DNA of 64,000 nt from Vibrio qingdaonensis (GCF_026191675.1 NZ_JAKRRY010000008.1:62001-126000); one strand, 5' to 3'; positions 37,540 through 46,527 are shown, counted from the first letter of the stretch. Numbers and translations are program-made. Notes: a model not told the origin generated them from the sequence alone.

Positions 37540-39681
37540 CTACATGTGTTTAACTCTACGAATCACTTCTTCTTGTTTACCTGAGTTAAACGGTCTAGCA
37601 TCTGGAGAACCAAGGTAGCCACACACTCTTCGGGTAACTGATACTTTCTTTGAGTCATGATTACCACATTTTGGACACTCAAAACCTTTACTAGTACAGT
37701 CAAATTCGCCTGTAAACCCACATTCATAACACTCATCAATAGGAGTATTAGTTCCGTAGTAAGGCACACGTGAATAGCTGTAATCCCAAACGTTTTCTAA
37801 AGCTTCAAGGTTGTGTTGCATATTCGGGTATTCGCCGTAACAGATAAAACCACCTGATGCTAAAGCTGGATATGGCATTTCAAAGTCAATCTTATCGTAA
37901 GGATTAACTTTCTTTTCAACATCCAAGTGGAAGCTATTTGTGTAATATCCCTTATCTGTTACATTTTCTAGCACACCAAACTCTTTGGTATCTAACGAAC
38001 AGAAACGAGTACAAAGGTTTTCAGAAGGAGTACTATATAAGCTAAAGCCCCATCCCGTCTCTGTTGTCCAAGCCTCTGTCGCATCTTTAAGTCGCTTAAC
38101 AATAGCTATGCCTTTCTGGCGTAATTCTTCGCTATCGTAAATGTGCTCTTCAGAGTCAGCGTATAGAGCATTAATTGTTTCATGAATACCGATATAGCCC
38201 ATCGACACTGAAGCACGACCGTTTTTGAACACATCCAAAACTTCATCTTCAGGATCTAAGCGAACACCTAGCGCACCTTCAGTGTACAGAATAGGAGCAA
38301 CCTTTGCTTTAACTCCCTTCAGACGATCAATACGAGTCTCAAGAGCTTTACGAACCAGTGCAATACGCTCATCTAGAATCGTGAAGAACTTATGTTCTTC
38401 ACCTTTTGCTTCCATAGCAATACGAGGTAGATTTAGACTTACAACGCCAAGATTGTTACGACCCTCATGAACTTCATTGCCTTGTTCATCAACATATTTG
38501 GCTAAGAAACTACGACAGCCCATTGGAGCTTTAAATGAACCAGTGACTTCAACAACTTTGTCATAATTCAGAATGTCTGGATACATACGTTTGGTTGAAC
38601 ATTCTAATGCCAACTGCTTAATGTCGTAATTTGGGTCTTCTTGCTTATGGTTAATTCCGTCTTTAATTGTAAAAATTAACTTCGGGAACACCGCTGTTTT
38701 CTTGCTCTTACCCAGTCCAGCAATTCGATTATCAAAAATAGCTTTTTGGATTAGTCTAGATTCCCATGAGGTTCCTAACCCTATGTTTATACTCAAAAAT
38801 GGAGTCTGACCATTGCTAGAAAATAGGGTATTGATCTCATATTCTAGCGATTGAAAAGAATCAAACACCTCTTTTTCTGTTAACTCTTTTGCATACGCTT
38901 TCGTATCGGGAATATTCCATTTTTCAGCAGTTGCAAGATGCTTTGCATAACTGGCAGTAACGTAAGGTGCTAAGACTTCATCTAGGCGATTTAACGTTGT
39001 ACCACCGTAGGTATGACTTGCCACTTGCGCTACGATTTGCGCTGTAACTGCGGTGGCTGTTTGAATTGACTTAGGAGTCTCAATCTCAGCATTACCCATG
39101 CGGAAACCGTTCGTCAACATATTTTCTAAGTCAACAATCATACAGTTAAACATTGGGAAAAATGGCGAGTAATCAAGATCGTGATAGTGAATTTGACCAG
39201 TTTCATGTGCTGCAACGACATCACGAGGCAACATGTGATTTTTAGCGTAATGTTTAGATACAATGCCTGCTAATAAATCACGCTGAGTTGGTATAACTTT
39301 ACCATCTTTATTTGCATTTTCATTTAGTAGCTCAGCATTACTTTGTTCGACTAAGCCTGAAATTTCAGAGCTAAGAGTACTAGCTTTTTCACGTTTGATA
39401 TCTCTATCGTGTCTGTATTCGATATAAGCTCTAGCAACATCCTCATCATGATGCATCAATTCAGATTCTACTAACTTCTGTATATCATTAATTTTGATTT
39501 CAGCTTTCCTCATCAGTTGTTCCGCTACATTTGCGGCAACAATATCGCTCAAATCAAGTTTTACAGAACCTACCTGATCGGCAGCAGCTTGTACGGCATA
39601 TTTAATCAGTTGAGGATTAAACTGCACTTTCGCCCCATCACGTTTAATAACGATAGATTTAGTTACTGGTTTCATGATCAT
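37540..39681 (-). CDS. nrdD: Island-borne complete NrdD (anaerobic ribonucleotide reductase, second copy)
   Basis: 713 residues, full length. It begins with an ATP-cone (VIKRDGAKVQFNPQLIKYAV) and continues through RHDRDIKREKA, the catalytic domain with SSNGQTPFLSINIGLGTSW, the zinc site CYECG...CPKCG, and the glycyl-radical segment RVCGYLG (Gly about 688). AGGA sits 7 nt before the ATG at 39681. It starts 22 bp after the stop of the truncated host gene, in the same orientation and with no terminator between, so it should use the host nrdD promoter. It reduces ribonucleoside triphosphates anaerobically once activated by NrdG. Confidence 0.97.
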   Translation of the reverse strand: MIMKPVTKSIVIKRDGAKVQFNPQLIKYAVQAAADQVGSVKLDLSDIVAANVAEQLMRKAEIKINDIQKLVESELMHHDEDVARAYIEYRHDRDIKREKASTLSSEISGLVEQSNAELLNENANKDGKVIPTQRDLLAGIVSKHYAKNHMLPRDVVAAHETGQIHYHDLDYSPFFPMFNCMIVDLENMLTNGFRMGNAEIETPKSIQTATAVTAQIVAQVASHTYGGTTLNRLDEVLAPYVTASYAKHLATAEKWNIPDTKAYAKELTEKEVFDSFQSLEYEINTLFSSNGQTPFLSINIGLGTSWESRLIQKAIFDNRIAGLGKSKKTAVFPKLIFTIKDGINHKQEDPNYDIKQLALECSTKRMYPDILNYDKVVEVTGSFKAPMGCRSFLAKYVDEQGNEVHEGRNNLGVVSLNLPRIAMEAKGEEHKFFTILDERIALVRKALETRIDRLKGVKAKVAPILYTEGALGVRLDPEDEVLDVFKNGRASVSMGYIGIHETINALYADSEEHIYDSEELRQKGIAIVKRLKDATEAWTTETGWGFSLYSTPSENLCTRFCSLDTKEFGVLENVTDKGYYTNSFHLDVEKKVNPYDKIDFEMPYPALASGGFICYGEYPNMQHNLEALENVWDYSYSRVPYYGTNTPIDECYECGFTGEFDCTSKGFECPKCGNHDSKKVSVTRRVCGYLGSPDARPFNSGKQEEVIRRVKHM

Positions 39682-39898
39682 TATTTTGTCCTACGTAATC
39701 GGATTAAGCTGCAATAGCAAGAAAGTTAGCGTCATTTTCTGAAAATAAGTGAGAGTGCTCTCGCTTAACTTTTAATGCTGGATAGGAATATAGATTAGAC
39801 TTACCAAAGCATTTTAATAGTGGGGTTAAGTAATCTAACTGAGGAGTTGCGAACTCCTGAGGCATACATACACCGACATTATTTGGAAAAACTTCTAC

Positions 39899-39907
39899 CA
39901 CATAATG
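39899..39907. repeat. Terminal inverted repeat, right copy
   Basis: CACATAATG, perfect inverse of the left end at 9079-9087. Confidence 0.75.
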
Positions 39908-39916
39908 TCCGTTTGC
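39899..39916. other. Right attachment junction (attR)
   Basis: Island end CACATAAT, then GTCC, then host GTTTGC. The 2-3 bases before the shared CC differ from the left junction (GACC at left, GTCC at right), as expected when a tyrosine recombinase joins sites with non-identical coupling sequence. Confidence 0.8.
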
Positions 39917-40808
39917 GGTATGTAACGTGTTCACTTCATATTCTAAAGATTGGAAGGCGTCATAACACTCTTTTTCAGTTTGCTTAATAGCAAACTCTTC
40001 AGGCGCATGAATATCCCATTCTTTAGCAATCTCAAGGTGCTTGTCATAACTGGTCTTTACATACGGAGCAAGCACTTCATCAATGCGGTTGATGGTGGTG
40101 CCGCCATAAATATGGCTTGCCACTTGCGCTATGATTTGAGCCGTAACCGCCGTCGCTGTAGAAATAGATTTAGGGGTATCGATCTCAGCGTTGCCCATTT
40201 TAAACCCATGAGTCAGCATACCTTTCAGGTCAATCAGCATACAGTTAAACATCGGGAAAAACGGGGCATAATCGAGATCGTGATAATGAATATCACCTTC
40301 ATCATGCGCTTGTACAATATCACGTGGCAAAATACGTGTTTTCGCGTAGTGCTTTGCGACAATACCCGCTAACAAGTCACGTTGAGTTGGAATAACCTTG
40401 CCGTCTTTGTTCGCATTTTCGTTTAATAAGTCGGCATTGCTTTCTTCAATCAGACCTTCAATCTCTTTGGTCAGCGCACTTTTCTTCTCGCGCGCTAAAT
40501 CACGGTCGTGACGATATTCGATATACGAACGAGCCAGTCCTTTGTATGGACCTTGCATCAATTCGTTCTCGACGAGAGTCTGGATCTCTTGGATGTCTAC
40601 ATTTTCGCAATCCTGCAGTTTAAGCTCCACTGCTATCGCGACATTAGCCGCATAAAGCTCGAGCGCTTTGTCTGCATGTTCTGCTGCTCTTACTACGGCA
40701 GCTTCTATACGATCCTTTGTAAACGGAGCACGAGAGCCGTCTCTTTTGATTACGATTGTTTTCACCCTTTCTCCTATCCCCTCAATATTCACAGACTTAT
40801 CCACAAAT

Positions 40809-40824
40809 ACACTATATGGGGGTG
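40809..40824 (-). promoter_or_regulatory. Putative NrdR box 1
   Basis: ACACTATATGGGGGTG: the upstream half matches the NrdR consensus ACACwATATATwGTGT, the second half is degenerate. It starts 31 bp from box 2, the three-turn spacing usual for paired NrdR boxes. Confidence 0.7.
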
Positions 40825-40839
40825 TTACGATTGATTCTG

Positions 40840-40855
40840 ACACAATATATTGTGG
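40840..40855 (-). promoter_or_regulatory. Putative NrdR box 2
   Basis: ACACAATATATTGTGG, 15 of 16 matches to the NrdR consensus. Upstream of host nrdD; NrdR represses ribonucleotide reductase operons when dATP is high. Confidence 0.85.
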
Positions 40856-40886
40856 TGTATTTAACGAGAAGCGCCAACTAAAAGTA

Positions 40887-40900
40887 TTGATCTAGATCAA
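40887..40900. promoter_or_regulatory. FNR binding site upstream of nrdD
   Basis: TTGATCTAGATCAA is a perfect match to the FNR consensus TTGAT-N4-ATCAA. Its position upstream of the NrdR boxes suits class II anaerobic activation of nrdD, and now of the island nrdDG behind it. Confidence 0.88.
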
Positions 40901-41087
40901 CCAACATGAGGTAGTGAGCAAGAAGAATTCAATCTTACTGAACTTGATCCCAGTTAATAAATTGCAGACAGTTTTCATTAATTTTTGCCAACTTTATGTT
41001 GATCTTTTGGCATCGCTTGCGGCACATTGGCTGGACGAATATTTAGAATTGGCAAGGGCGATGTTTAGAACGATCTGTTATGAAATA

Positions 41088-41951
41088 ATGAAATTTACTT
41101 GCATAATGGCTATAAGTATTTTTCCTACAATCACGTATGCATTAACGGTAACAAGTTGGAATATAGAGTGGCTATCTCTTACTCCTTCCAATCGGTTTGA
41201 ACAGAGCAAGCGAACCGATACCGATTTTCAAGCACTCTCGCGCCATTTAAAACAAGTGTCACCCGACGTTCTAGCATTCCAAGAGGTAGACTCCATCGCC
41301 GCCATTCAAAAAGTGGTGGGAGACGAGTACACCATCTACTTTTCTGACCGAGCACTTTCCCATAACCATAAACACCAGTTTAATGAGATCAACCAGTACA
41401 CTGGCTTTGCCATACGCGACACATTACAAGTCAACGATCTCCCTGATTTTCCTCTTACCCAAGGAAATCGACTACGATTTGCATCTGCGGTGACACTAAC
41501 CCATAAAGGTAAAAAAATTCAGCTACTTTCTGTACATCTTAAGGCGGGGTGCAGTGGAAAATACTCCTCAACATCGTCATGTAAACAGCTCAAACGTCAG
41601 GGCAAAGCTATCAACAGCTGGCTTAAGCAAGTAGAGCAACGAGGACAGCACTACATTTTACTAGGCGACTTCAACCATAATCTGGCTTATCGCGGAGATT
41701 GGTTGTGGACTCAAATGACCAATGGTCTCACTTACAGCCCAAGATTAACGAGCCAATCCACTAAAGCAAGTTGTAAGGTACGATCTAATAGAAACCCCAA
41801 TCGTACCCATCAGTTCCGATCACTGATCGACCATATCATCGTAAGTCCATCGCTGCGTACGTCCCCAGCAATTCAAAATACCATGGAGACCAAAGACGTG
41901 CTGTCTTTTAACATGAGCGACCATTGCCCTATTAGCGTGACGCTGTATTAG
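41088..41951 (+). CDS. Secreted endonuclease/exonuclease/phosphatase (EEP) family protein
   Basis: About 288 residues from the ATG at 41088, which starts a signal peptide (MKFTCIMAISIFPTITYA); the frame is open back to a GTG at 40914. EEP signature in order: VTSWNIEWL, VLAFQEVDS (metal-binding Glu), LLSVHLKAGC, ILLGDFNHN, LIDHIIVS and MSDHCPISVTL (catalytic His). A periplasmic or secreted DNase or phosphatase is likely; substrate not decided. It is divergent from nrdD and its start is uncertain because no strong ribosome-binding site precedes 41088. Confidence 0.82.
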   Translation: MKFTCIMAISIFPTITYALTVTSWNIEWLSLTPSNRFEQSKRTDTDFQALSRHLKQVSPDVLAFQEVDSIAAIQKVVGDEYTIYFSDRALSHNHKHQFNEINQYTGFAIRDTLQVNDLPDFPLTQGNRLRFASAVTLTHKGKKIQLLSVHLKAGCSGKYSSTSSCKQLKRQGKAINSWLKQVEQRGQHYILLGDFNHNLAYRGDWLWTQMTNGLTYSPRLTSQSTKASCKVRSNRNPNRTHQFRSLIDHIIVSPSLRTSPAIQNTMETKDVLSFNMSDHCPISVTLY

Positions 41952-41966
41952 CCGCCACACTGATAT

Positions 41967-42161
41967 CTATAGCGAGTGTTTAAAACCCAACTTTAGCAGT
42001 AGCTTTCTGGGTGGGCAGAACCCCGTAAAACCACTTTGAATTAGGTTTAGTCCAATAAATACGGTAAACCAAACAAAGTGGTGACTCGCAAATACCGTTA
42101 GTAACACAGACACTAAAACCATCGAACCCGCTAACACTCGAATACCATCTTCAACTTTCAT
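41967..42161 (-). CDS. YgaP-like (DUF2892) small membrane protein
   Basis: 64 residues: VEDGIRVLAGSMVLVSVLL then FTVFIGLNLIQSGFTGFCPP, the two-helix pattern of the YgaP membrane domain. Such domains accompany rhodanese and sulfur-oxidation genes. It is the last gene of the RND operon, 88 bp behind the pump, and supports a sulfur role for the locus. Confidence 0.87.
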   Translation of the reverse strand: MKVEDGIRVLAGSMVLVSVLLTVFASHHFVWFTVFIGLNLIQSGFTGFCPPRKLLLKLGFKHSL

Positions 42162-42248
42162 GACGCTCTCCTTTTATACTTTCCTTAGTCTCATTCTTCT
42201 TTGCAAACGTTTACTGTGTGACGCTACGAGTCATGGCTGAGCACACCA

Positions 42249-45200
42249 TTAGTGACTGTCAACCTGAATAACACCACGCTTTAACGCAACATAATAAAGA
42301 ACTGGAATAATCAATAAGGTTAAAAGTGTTGAAACAAAAATCCCGAAGATTAGGCTGATTGCTAACCCATTAAAAATAGGATCATCGAGAATGAACACAG
42401 CCCCTATCATCGCGGCTAATGCCGTCAGCATAATGGGTTTCGCTCGGACTATCGCGGACTCAATCACCGCCTCGCCCAAAGCCATACCATTACGTAATTG
42501 GTGGTTAATAAAGTCGACAAGTAGTATTGAATTACGAACAATGATGCCGGCAAGTGCAATCATACCTATCATAGACGTCGCGGTGAATTGCGCACCCAAC
42601 AAAGCGTGCCCCGGCATTACTCCAATTATGGTCAAAGGAATCGGAGCCATAATGATCAGCGGCACGACGTACGATTTGAACTGCGCAACAACTAATAGGT
42701 AGATAAGTACCATTCCCACTGCATAGGCAATGCCCATATCACGAAATGTCTCGTACGTAATAGTCCATTCACCATCCCAAAATATCTCCACACCTTGTAA
42801 CCCAGAAGGTTGATTAATAAAGGACTGTTTCGCGTCTAGTCCCTTATCAGCCATGGTAGTGGCAATATCCGCCATCCCATACAAAGGGCTATCCAGCTCA
42901 CCAGTCATATCACCTACAACCATGATCATAGGGACAAGATTTTTGTGTACGATATAATTATCCATTGGCGTTTCACTGATTCTAATCAGATCGGCGAGTA
43001 AATACGGTGAACCATTCACACTACTTATTTTCATGTTCATCACCTGTTCTAAACGAACCTTAGCACTCTCTTTTGCTTGAATCTGAATAGGTATTGGCGT
43101 TTTGCTTTGCTCACTGTGCAAATAGCTAACGGGCTTACCGCCTACTGCCGTCGCCAATGTATCTACGACTGATGAATAAGAAACCCCCAACCGAGATACT
43201 TTGCTTCTATCTATAACCACTTGCCATTTTTGATGTGACTCTGGTAGGTAAAGATCAACATCAACAATGTCTGGGGTCTCTTTGAATATTTCACGTAATG
43301 TCAGCGCCGCTTGTTCACGTACCTCTTGCGTTGGTCCATAAACTTCCGCCACTATCGGAGACCAAACGGGTGGTCCTGGTGGCACTTCGACGACTTTGAC
43401 TTTCCCACCAAATCCATTTGCGATATCCACTAAAATCGGTCGTATCTGGGCTGCGATCTCGTGACTAGAACGCGTTCGCTCAGACTTATCGACCAAATTA
43501 ACCTGAATATCACCTTTATCTGGTGCCTGTCGCATAAAATAATGTCGTACTAAACCATTAAAATTAATTGGCGCTGCAGTGCCCGCGTAAATTTGGTAAT
43601 CCTTTACCTCCTCAACGTCATTAAGCGCATCACTCAATTCAAACAACACTCTTTGTGTTCGCTCCAAGGCGTTACCTTCTGGCATATCCAGAATCACTTG
43701 AAACTCAGACTTATTGTCAAACGGTAGCATTTTCATTACGACCAACTGTTGCACCGGTAGCCACAATGACACAGCAATCGCCACCAACACTCCAGCTCCC
43801 AACAAAGCACGATTGCGTTTTTGCATACCGCTTGTGACAAACGGAGATAGTATTTTATTAAAGAAATCAGCTTGCTTACCATTAACCGGCTTACTCGACT
43901 CATTGCTTTCTTTTAACAAAACGCGTGCAAGCCACGGCGTCAGTACAAAGGCAATAACCAGTGAAATTAACATTCCCATTGACGCATTGATTGGTATTGG
44001 GCTCATGTATGGCCCCATTAATCCGGAAACAAACGCCATGGGCAGTAATGCAGCGATCACGGTGAGGGTTGCCAGTATCGTCGGTCCACCCACCTCATCA
44101 ACAGCGCCAGGAATCAGCTCTGTTAGGTTTTGTTTCCCTTTCACCATATGTCGATGAATATTCTCTACTACTACAATAGCGTCGTCGACCAATATTCCGA
44201 TGGAGAAAATCAACGCAAACAAAGAGACCCTATTCAAAGTAAAGCCCCAGGCCCACGATGCAAACAACGTCAGCAATAAGGTTATGATTATCGCGACGCC
44301 AACAACAGCCGCTTCACGTACCCCCATGGTAAACAACACGAGTAGCACCACGGCTCCCGTGGCGAAAGCAAGCTTACCAATTAAAGTGTTGGCTTTATTG
44401 GCAGCAGTCTTTCCATAATCACGGCTAATATCAACTTGCACGTTGTGAGGGATCAGCGTGCTTTGTAACTCAGTCAGACGCTGTTCAACCGCTCTAGCAA
44501 CATCGACCGCGTTTTCACCACTTTTTTTGGCAATTGCTATGGTAACCGCTGACTTCAGTTGATTTTTATCGCCTGTCCATACCACTTGCGTTGGAGTGTC
44601 CGCGCCTAACTCGACTTGCGCAATATCGGATAAATAAACAGGTTGACCATCATGAAGCCCCACCACCAACTGTTTCACCTCGTCAGTTTTGGTTAGGAAC
44701 TCTCCGACCTGCAAAGGAATTGACTGATTATCTTGCGTTAGGCTAAGCAACGTCGACGTGGCGTTAGCATCCGGCAAAATTCTATTTAACGCATCAATAG
44801 TGACGCCGTAACCAGACATTTTCGCTGGATCCAGTCTAACATCCACGATCGTCGGTTGGCGGCCTACTGTATAGATATCTCTTGTCCCTTTAATTCGCTT
44901 CAGTTCTGTTTCTAGACCGGAAGCCAAACTGGTTAAGGCTTGCAACGACACCTGATCGTGCTTGCCTGACAATGTCACAGTAACAATCGGCACATCTTCG
45001 ATACCACGTGGCTTAATTAGCGGCGTTCCCACGCCCATATTTGGTGGCATCCAGTCATTATTGGAATAAAGCTTATTGTAGATTTTAACCACCTCCTCGT
45101 TGCGAGGAATGCCTACCTCAAAAATAGCCACAATCATCGCCCCACCATGCTGCGAGAAAGAGTAAATTTTGTCTATCCCGTTAATTTCTGACACGATTTG

Positions 45201-45443
45201 TTCTATAGGGTTTGTCACTAAACTTTCTACTTCGCCTGGGGAGGCGCCGGGGAAGGGAATATATATATCAGCAAAGGTGACGTCAATTTGAGGCTCCTCT
45301 TCCTTCGGTGTCACCGTTATCGCCATTAAGCCAAGTAATAGCGCGACTAACGCCAATAACGGCGTCATTGGCGACGCTTGAAATACGGCAGCAATACGAC
45401 CAGAGATCCCCATTTTTCTAGAGCTCATTTTGTTATTATTCAT
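42249..45443 (-). CDS. RND-family efflux permease (AcrB-like) in the sulfur locus
   Basis: About 1064 residues; the second of two ATGs (45443) is favoured by AGGAG 6 nt upstream. Inner-membrane proton-driven pump with twelve membrane segments and two large periplasmic loops. IFSIGILVDDAIVVVENIHR in TM4 holds the paired Asp of proton relay; the N-terminal loop has PFPGASPGEVESLVTNPIEQ. It is 6 bp behind its adaptor gene. No outer-membrane channel gene is nearby, so a TolC-type protein elsewhere must serve. Its location under BigR-type operators suggests export of a sulfur-related toxic compound. Confidence 0.92.
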   Translation of the reverse strand: MNNNKMSSRKMGISGRIAAVFQASPMTPLLALVALLLGLMAITVTPKEEEPQIDVTFADIYIPFPGASPGEVESLVTNPIEQIVSEINGIDKIYSFSQHGGAMIVAIFEVGIPRNEEVVKIYNKLYSNNDWMPPNMGVGTPLIKPRGIEDVPIVTVTLSGKHDQVSLQALTSLASGLETELKRIKGTRDIYTVGRQPTIVDVRLDPAKMSGYGVTIDALNRILPDANATSTLLSLTQDNQSIPLQVGEFLTKTDEVKQLVVGLHDGQPVYLSDIAQVELGADTPTQVVWTGDKNQLKSAVTIAIAKKSGENAVDVARAVEQRLTELQSTLIPHNVQVDISRDYGKTAANKANTLIGKLAFATGAVVLLVLFTMGVREAAVVGVAIIITLLLTLFASWAWGFTLNRVSLFALIFSIGILVDDAIVVVENIHRHMVKGKQNLTELIPGAVDEVGGPTILATLTVIAALLPMAFVSGLMGPYMSPIPINASMGMLISLVIAFVLTPWLARVLLKESNESSKPVNGKQADFFNKILSPFVTSGMQKRNRALLGAGVLVAIAVSLWLPVQQLVVMKMLPFDNKSEFQVILDMPEGNALERTQRVLFELSDALNDVEEVKDYQIYAGTAAPINFNGLVRHYFMRQAPDKGDIQVNLVDKSERTRSSHEIAAQIRPILVDIANGFGGKVKVVEVPPGPPVWSPIVAEVYGPTQEVREQAALTLREIFKETPDIVDVDLYLPESHQKWQVVIDRSKVSRLGVSYSSVVDTLATAVGGKPVSYLHSEQSKTPIPIQIQAKESAKVRLEQVMNMKISSVNGSPYLLADLIRISETPMDNYIVHKNLVPMIMVVGDMTGELDSPLYGMADIATTMADKGLDAKQSFINQPSGLQGVEIFWDGEWTITYETFRDMGIAYAVGMVLIYLLVVAQFKSYVVPLIIMAPIPLTIIGVMPGHALLGAQFTATSMIGMIALAGIIVRNSILLVDFINHQLRNGMALGEAVIESAIVRAKPIMLTALAAMIGAVFILDDPIFNGLAISLIFGIFVSTLLTLLIIPVLYYVALKRGVIQVDSH

Positions 45444-45452
45444 CATAGGCTC

Positions 45453-46457
45453 CTACTTCTCTGTTAGATATGACACAACATCAGAGATGATTTCATCACC
45501 CGCTTCAAGGCCGCTCAATACTTCCAGTTGATCGCTATGTTCTTGCCCTACTCGTATTGGGTTCATAGTGACTTGCTCACCGTTCACTCGGTAAACCATA
45601 CTGAGTTCTCCACGTTGAATGACCGAACTCTGTGGGACCAACAGCATCGGCTGGTCATCATAATGAAACATGATGTTGACCCACTCACCAGGGAGAAGTT
45701 TTTCTGGTTGTTCTAAAAGCTCGAGACGAAGACGAAAAGTACGAGATTGGTGGTGAGCATAATTGAACAGTTTTGCGTCATAGGGGTTTAAAGTCTCCCC
45801 CATTTGTGTGATCACTGTAAATTGCTCTGCATCGTTAACATCATTGCGATAACGTTGCGGAATCTCAGTAACCACTCGTAAGGGGGATAAAGAAAACCCA
45901 GTGATTAACTGGCTGCCCGGCGCAACGGTTTCACCAAGTTCTACATGGCGCTTAGTCACAATACCGGTATAAGGCGCAGTAATGCTGGTATACCCTAACG
46001 ACTCCTTCGCCTGCGTCACCGCAGCGGTTGCTTGTTTTACGTCGGCGAGCGATGATCGCGCAGCCGCTTCCGCAGTATCGAGTCGCTCTTTGGAAATCGC
46101 ACCTTTGGGGAATAACTCACGATAGCGTTTTACCTGCGCCATTGCTTTCGTCTTCTGAGCATTCGCGCTATTGAGTTGTGCTAGCGCAGCATCAAGTGAG
46201 GCCGACTGCTGCTCTGCACTAATTTCTAGCAATACGTCCCCTTGGCTAACCAAGTCATTAACATCGGCATTAACTGCCACAATACGCCCTGAAGTTTGCG
46301 CTGATAATGTACCTCGGTTAACCGCTTCAACTGTTCCGTCTAATTCAACTACAACATCGACAACCTGCTGATCAACAACGGTGGTTTCGAAAGCGCACGA
46401 GATTGTACTGACCATCGTACTGCCCAATACCGCCCATTTAAGAAAACCCACTTTCAT
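45453..46457 (-). CDS. RND periplasmic adaptor (membrane fusion protein)
   Basis: 334 residues from the ATG at 46457 (GAGG 5 nt upstream); an in-frame GTG lies at 46463. N-terminal export signal, possibly a lipoprotein with Cys at about residue 21 (the lipobox is imperfect). The order lipoyl half - coiled-coil hairpin (AKTKAMAQVKRYRELFPKGA region) - lipoyl half (SITAPYTGIVTKRHVELGE) - beta-barrel is visible. It bridges the RND pump to an outer channel. Three repressor-type operators lie in its promoter. Confidence 0.9.
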   Translation of the reverse strand: MKVGFLKWAVLGSTMVSTISCAFETTVVDQQVVDVVVELDGTVEAVNRGTLSAQTSGRIVAVNADVNDLVSQGDVLLEISAEQQSASLDAALAQLNSANAQKTKAMAQVKRYRELFPKGAISKERLDTAEAAARSSLADVKQATAAVTQAKESLGYTSITAPYTGIVTKRHVELGETVAPGSQLITGFSLSPLRVVTEIPQRYRNDVNDAEQFTVITQMGETLNPYDAKLFNYAHHQSRTFRLRLELLEQPEKLLPGEWVNIMFHYDDQPMLLVPQSSVIQRGELSMVYRVNGEQVTMNPIRVGQEHSDQLEVLSGLEAGDEIISDVVSYLTEK

Positions 46458-46476
46458 GTTCACCTCTTTTACTTTA

Positions 46477-46492
46477 ATTAGACACTGCTAAT
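46477..46492. promoter_or_regulatory. ArsR/BigR-type operator, adaptor promoter site A
   Basis: ATTAGACACTGCTAAT, palindromic outer arms ATTAG / CTAAT; the same sequence but one base occurs at 48012-48027. Confidence 0.85.
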
Positions 46493-46504
46493 ATATATCC
46501 ATTA

Positions 46505-46520
46505 TTTAGCAATGTCTAAT
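46505..46520. promoter_or_regulatory. ArsR/BigR-type operator, adaptor promoter site B
   Basis: TTTAGCAATGTCTAAT, whose complement ATTAGACATTGCTAAA matches the ATTAGACAnTGCTAAT motif at all but the last base. Confidence 0.82.
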
Positions 46521-46527
46521 ATTAATA

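Larger units (their letters stand above)
9079..39907. mobile_element. GMT-like integrative island inserted in nrdD, carrying defence genes and a replacement nrdDG
   Basis: About 30.8 kb. The borders are set by three independent observations: the split of host nrdD, a perfect 9-bp terminal inverted repeat (CATTATGTG at 9079-9087, CACATAATG at 39899-39907), and the change to AT-rich sequence. A recombinase block starts about 130 bp inside the left end. The cargo is restriction-modification, Gabija, a DUF262 pair, a serine recombinase, an unknown J-domain/HNH operon, and nrdD-nrdG. I recall the gene order GmtY-GmtZ-GmtX from gamma-mobile-trio islands of Vibrio, which carry defence cargo; the assignment to that group is inference. 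Confidence 0.88.
39704..40765 (-). pseudogene. nrdD: Host nrdD, 5' fragment, read through into the island
   Basis: N-terminal 286 codons of host NrdD (ATP-cone and start of the catalytic domain, to HTANG), then about 67 codons of island sequence in frame, ending at TAA 39704-39706. The start is the GTG at 40765 with GGAGAAAGG just upstream; the frame continues upstream to 40843 but over the promoter. The product lacks active-site and radical segments and cannot be a reductase. Its role now may be only to keep the message translated up to the replacement nrdD. Confidence 0.93.

Noticed and set aside
9079..39907. Classification as a strand-biased circularising element (intA-tfp-intB type) or a conjugative ICE
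   Set aside because: The second recombinase is far larger than expected for that group. No conjugation genes (relaxase, type IV secretion) are present, so self-transfer by conjugation is not supported.
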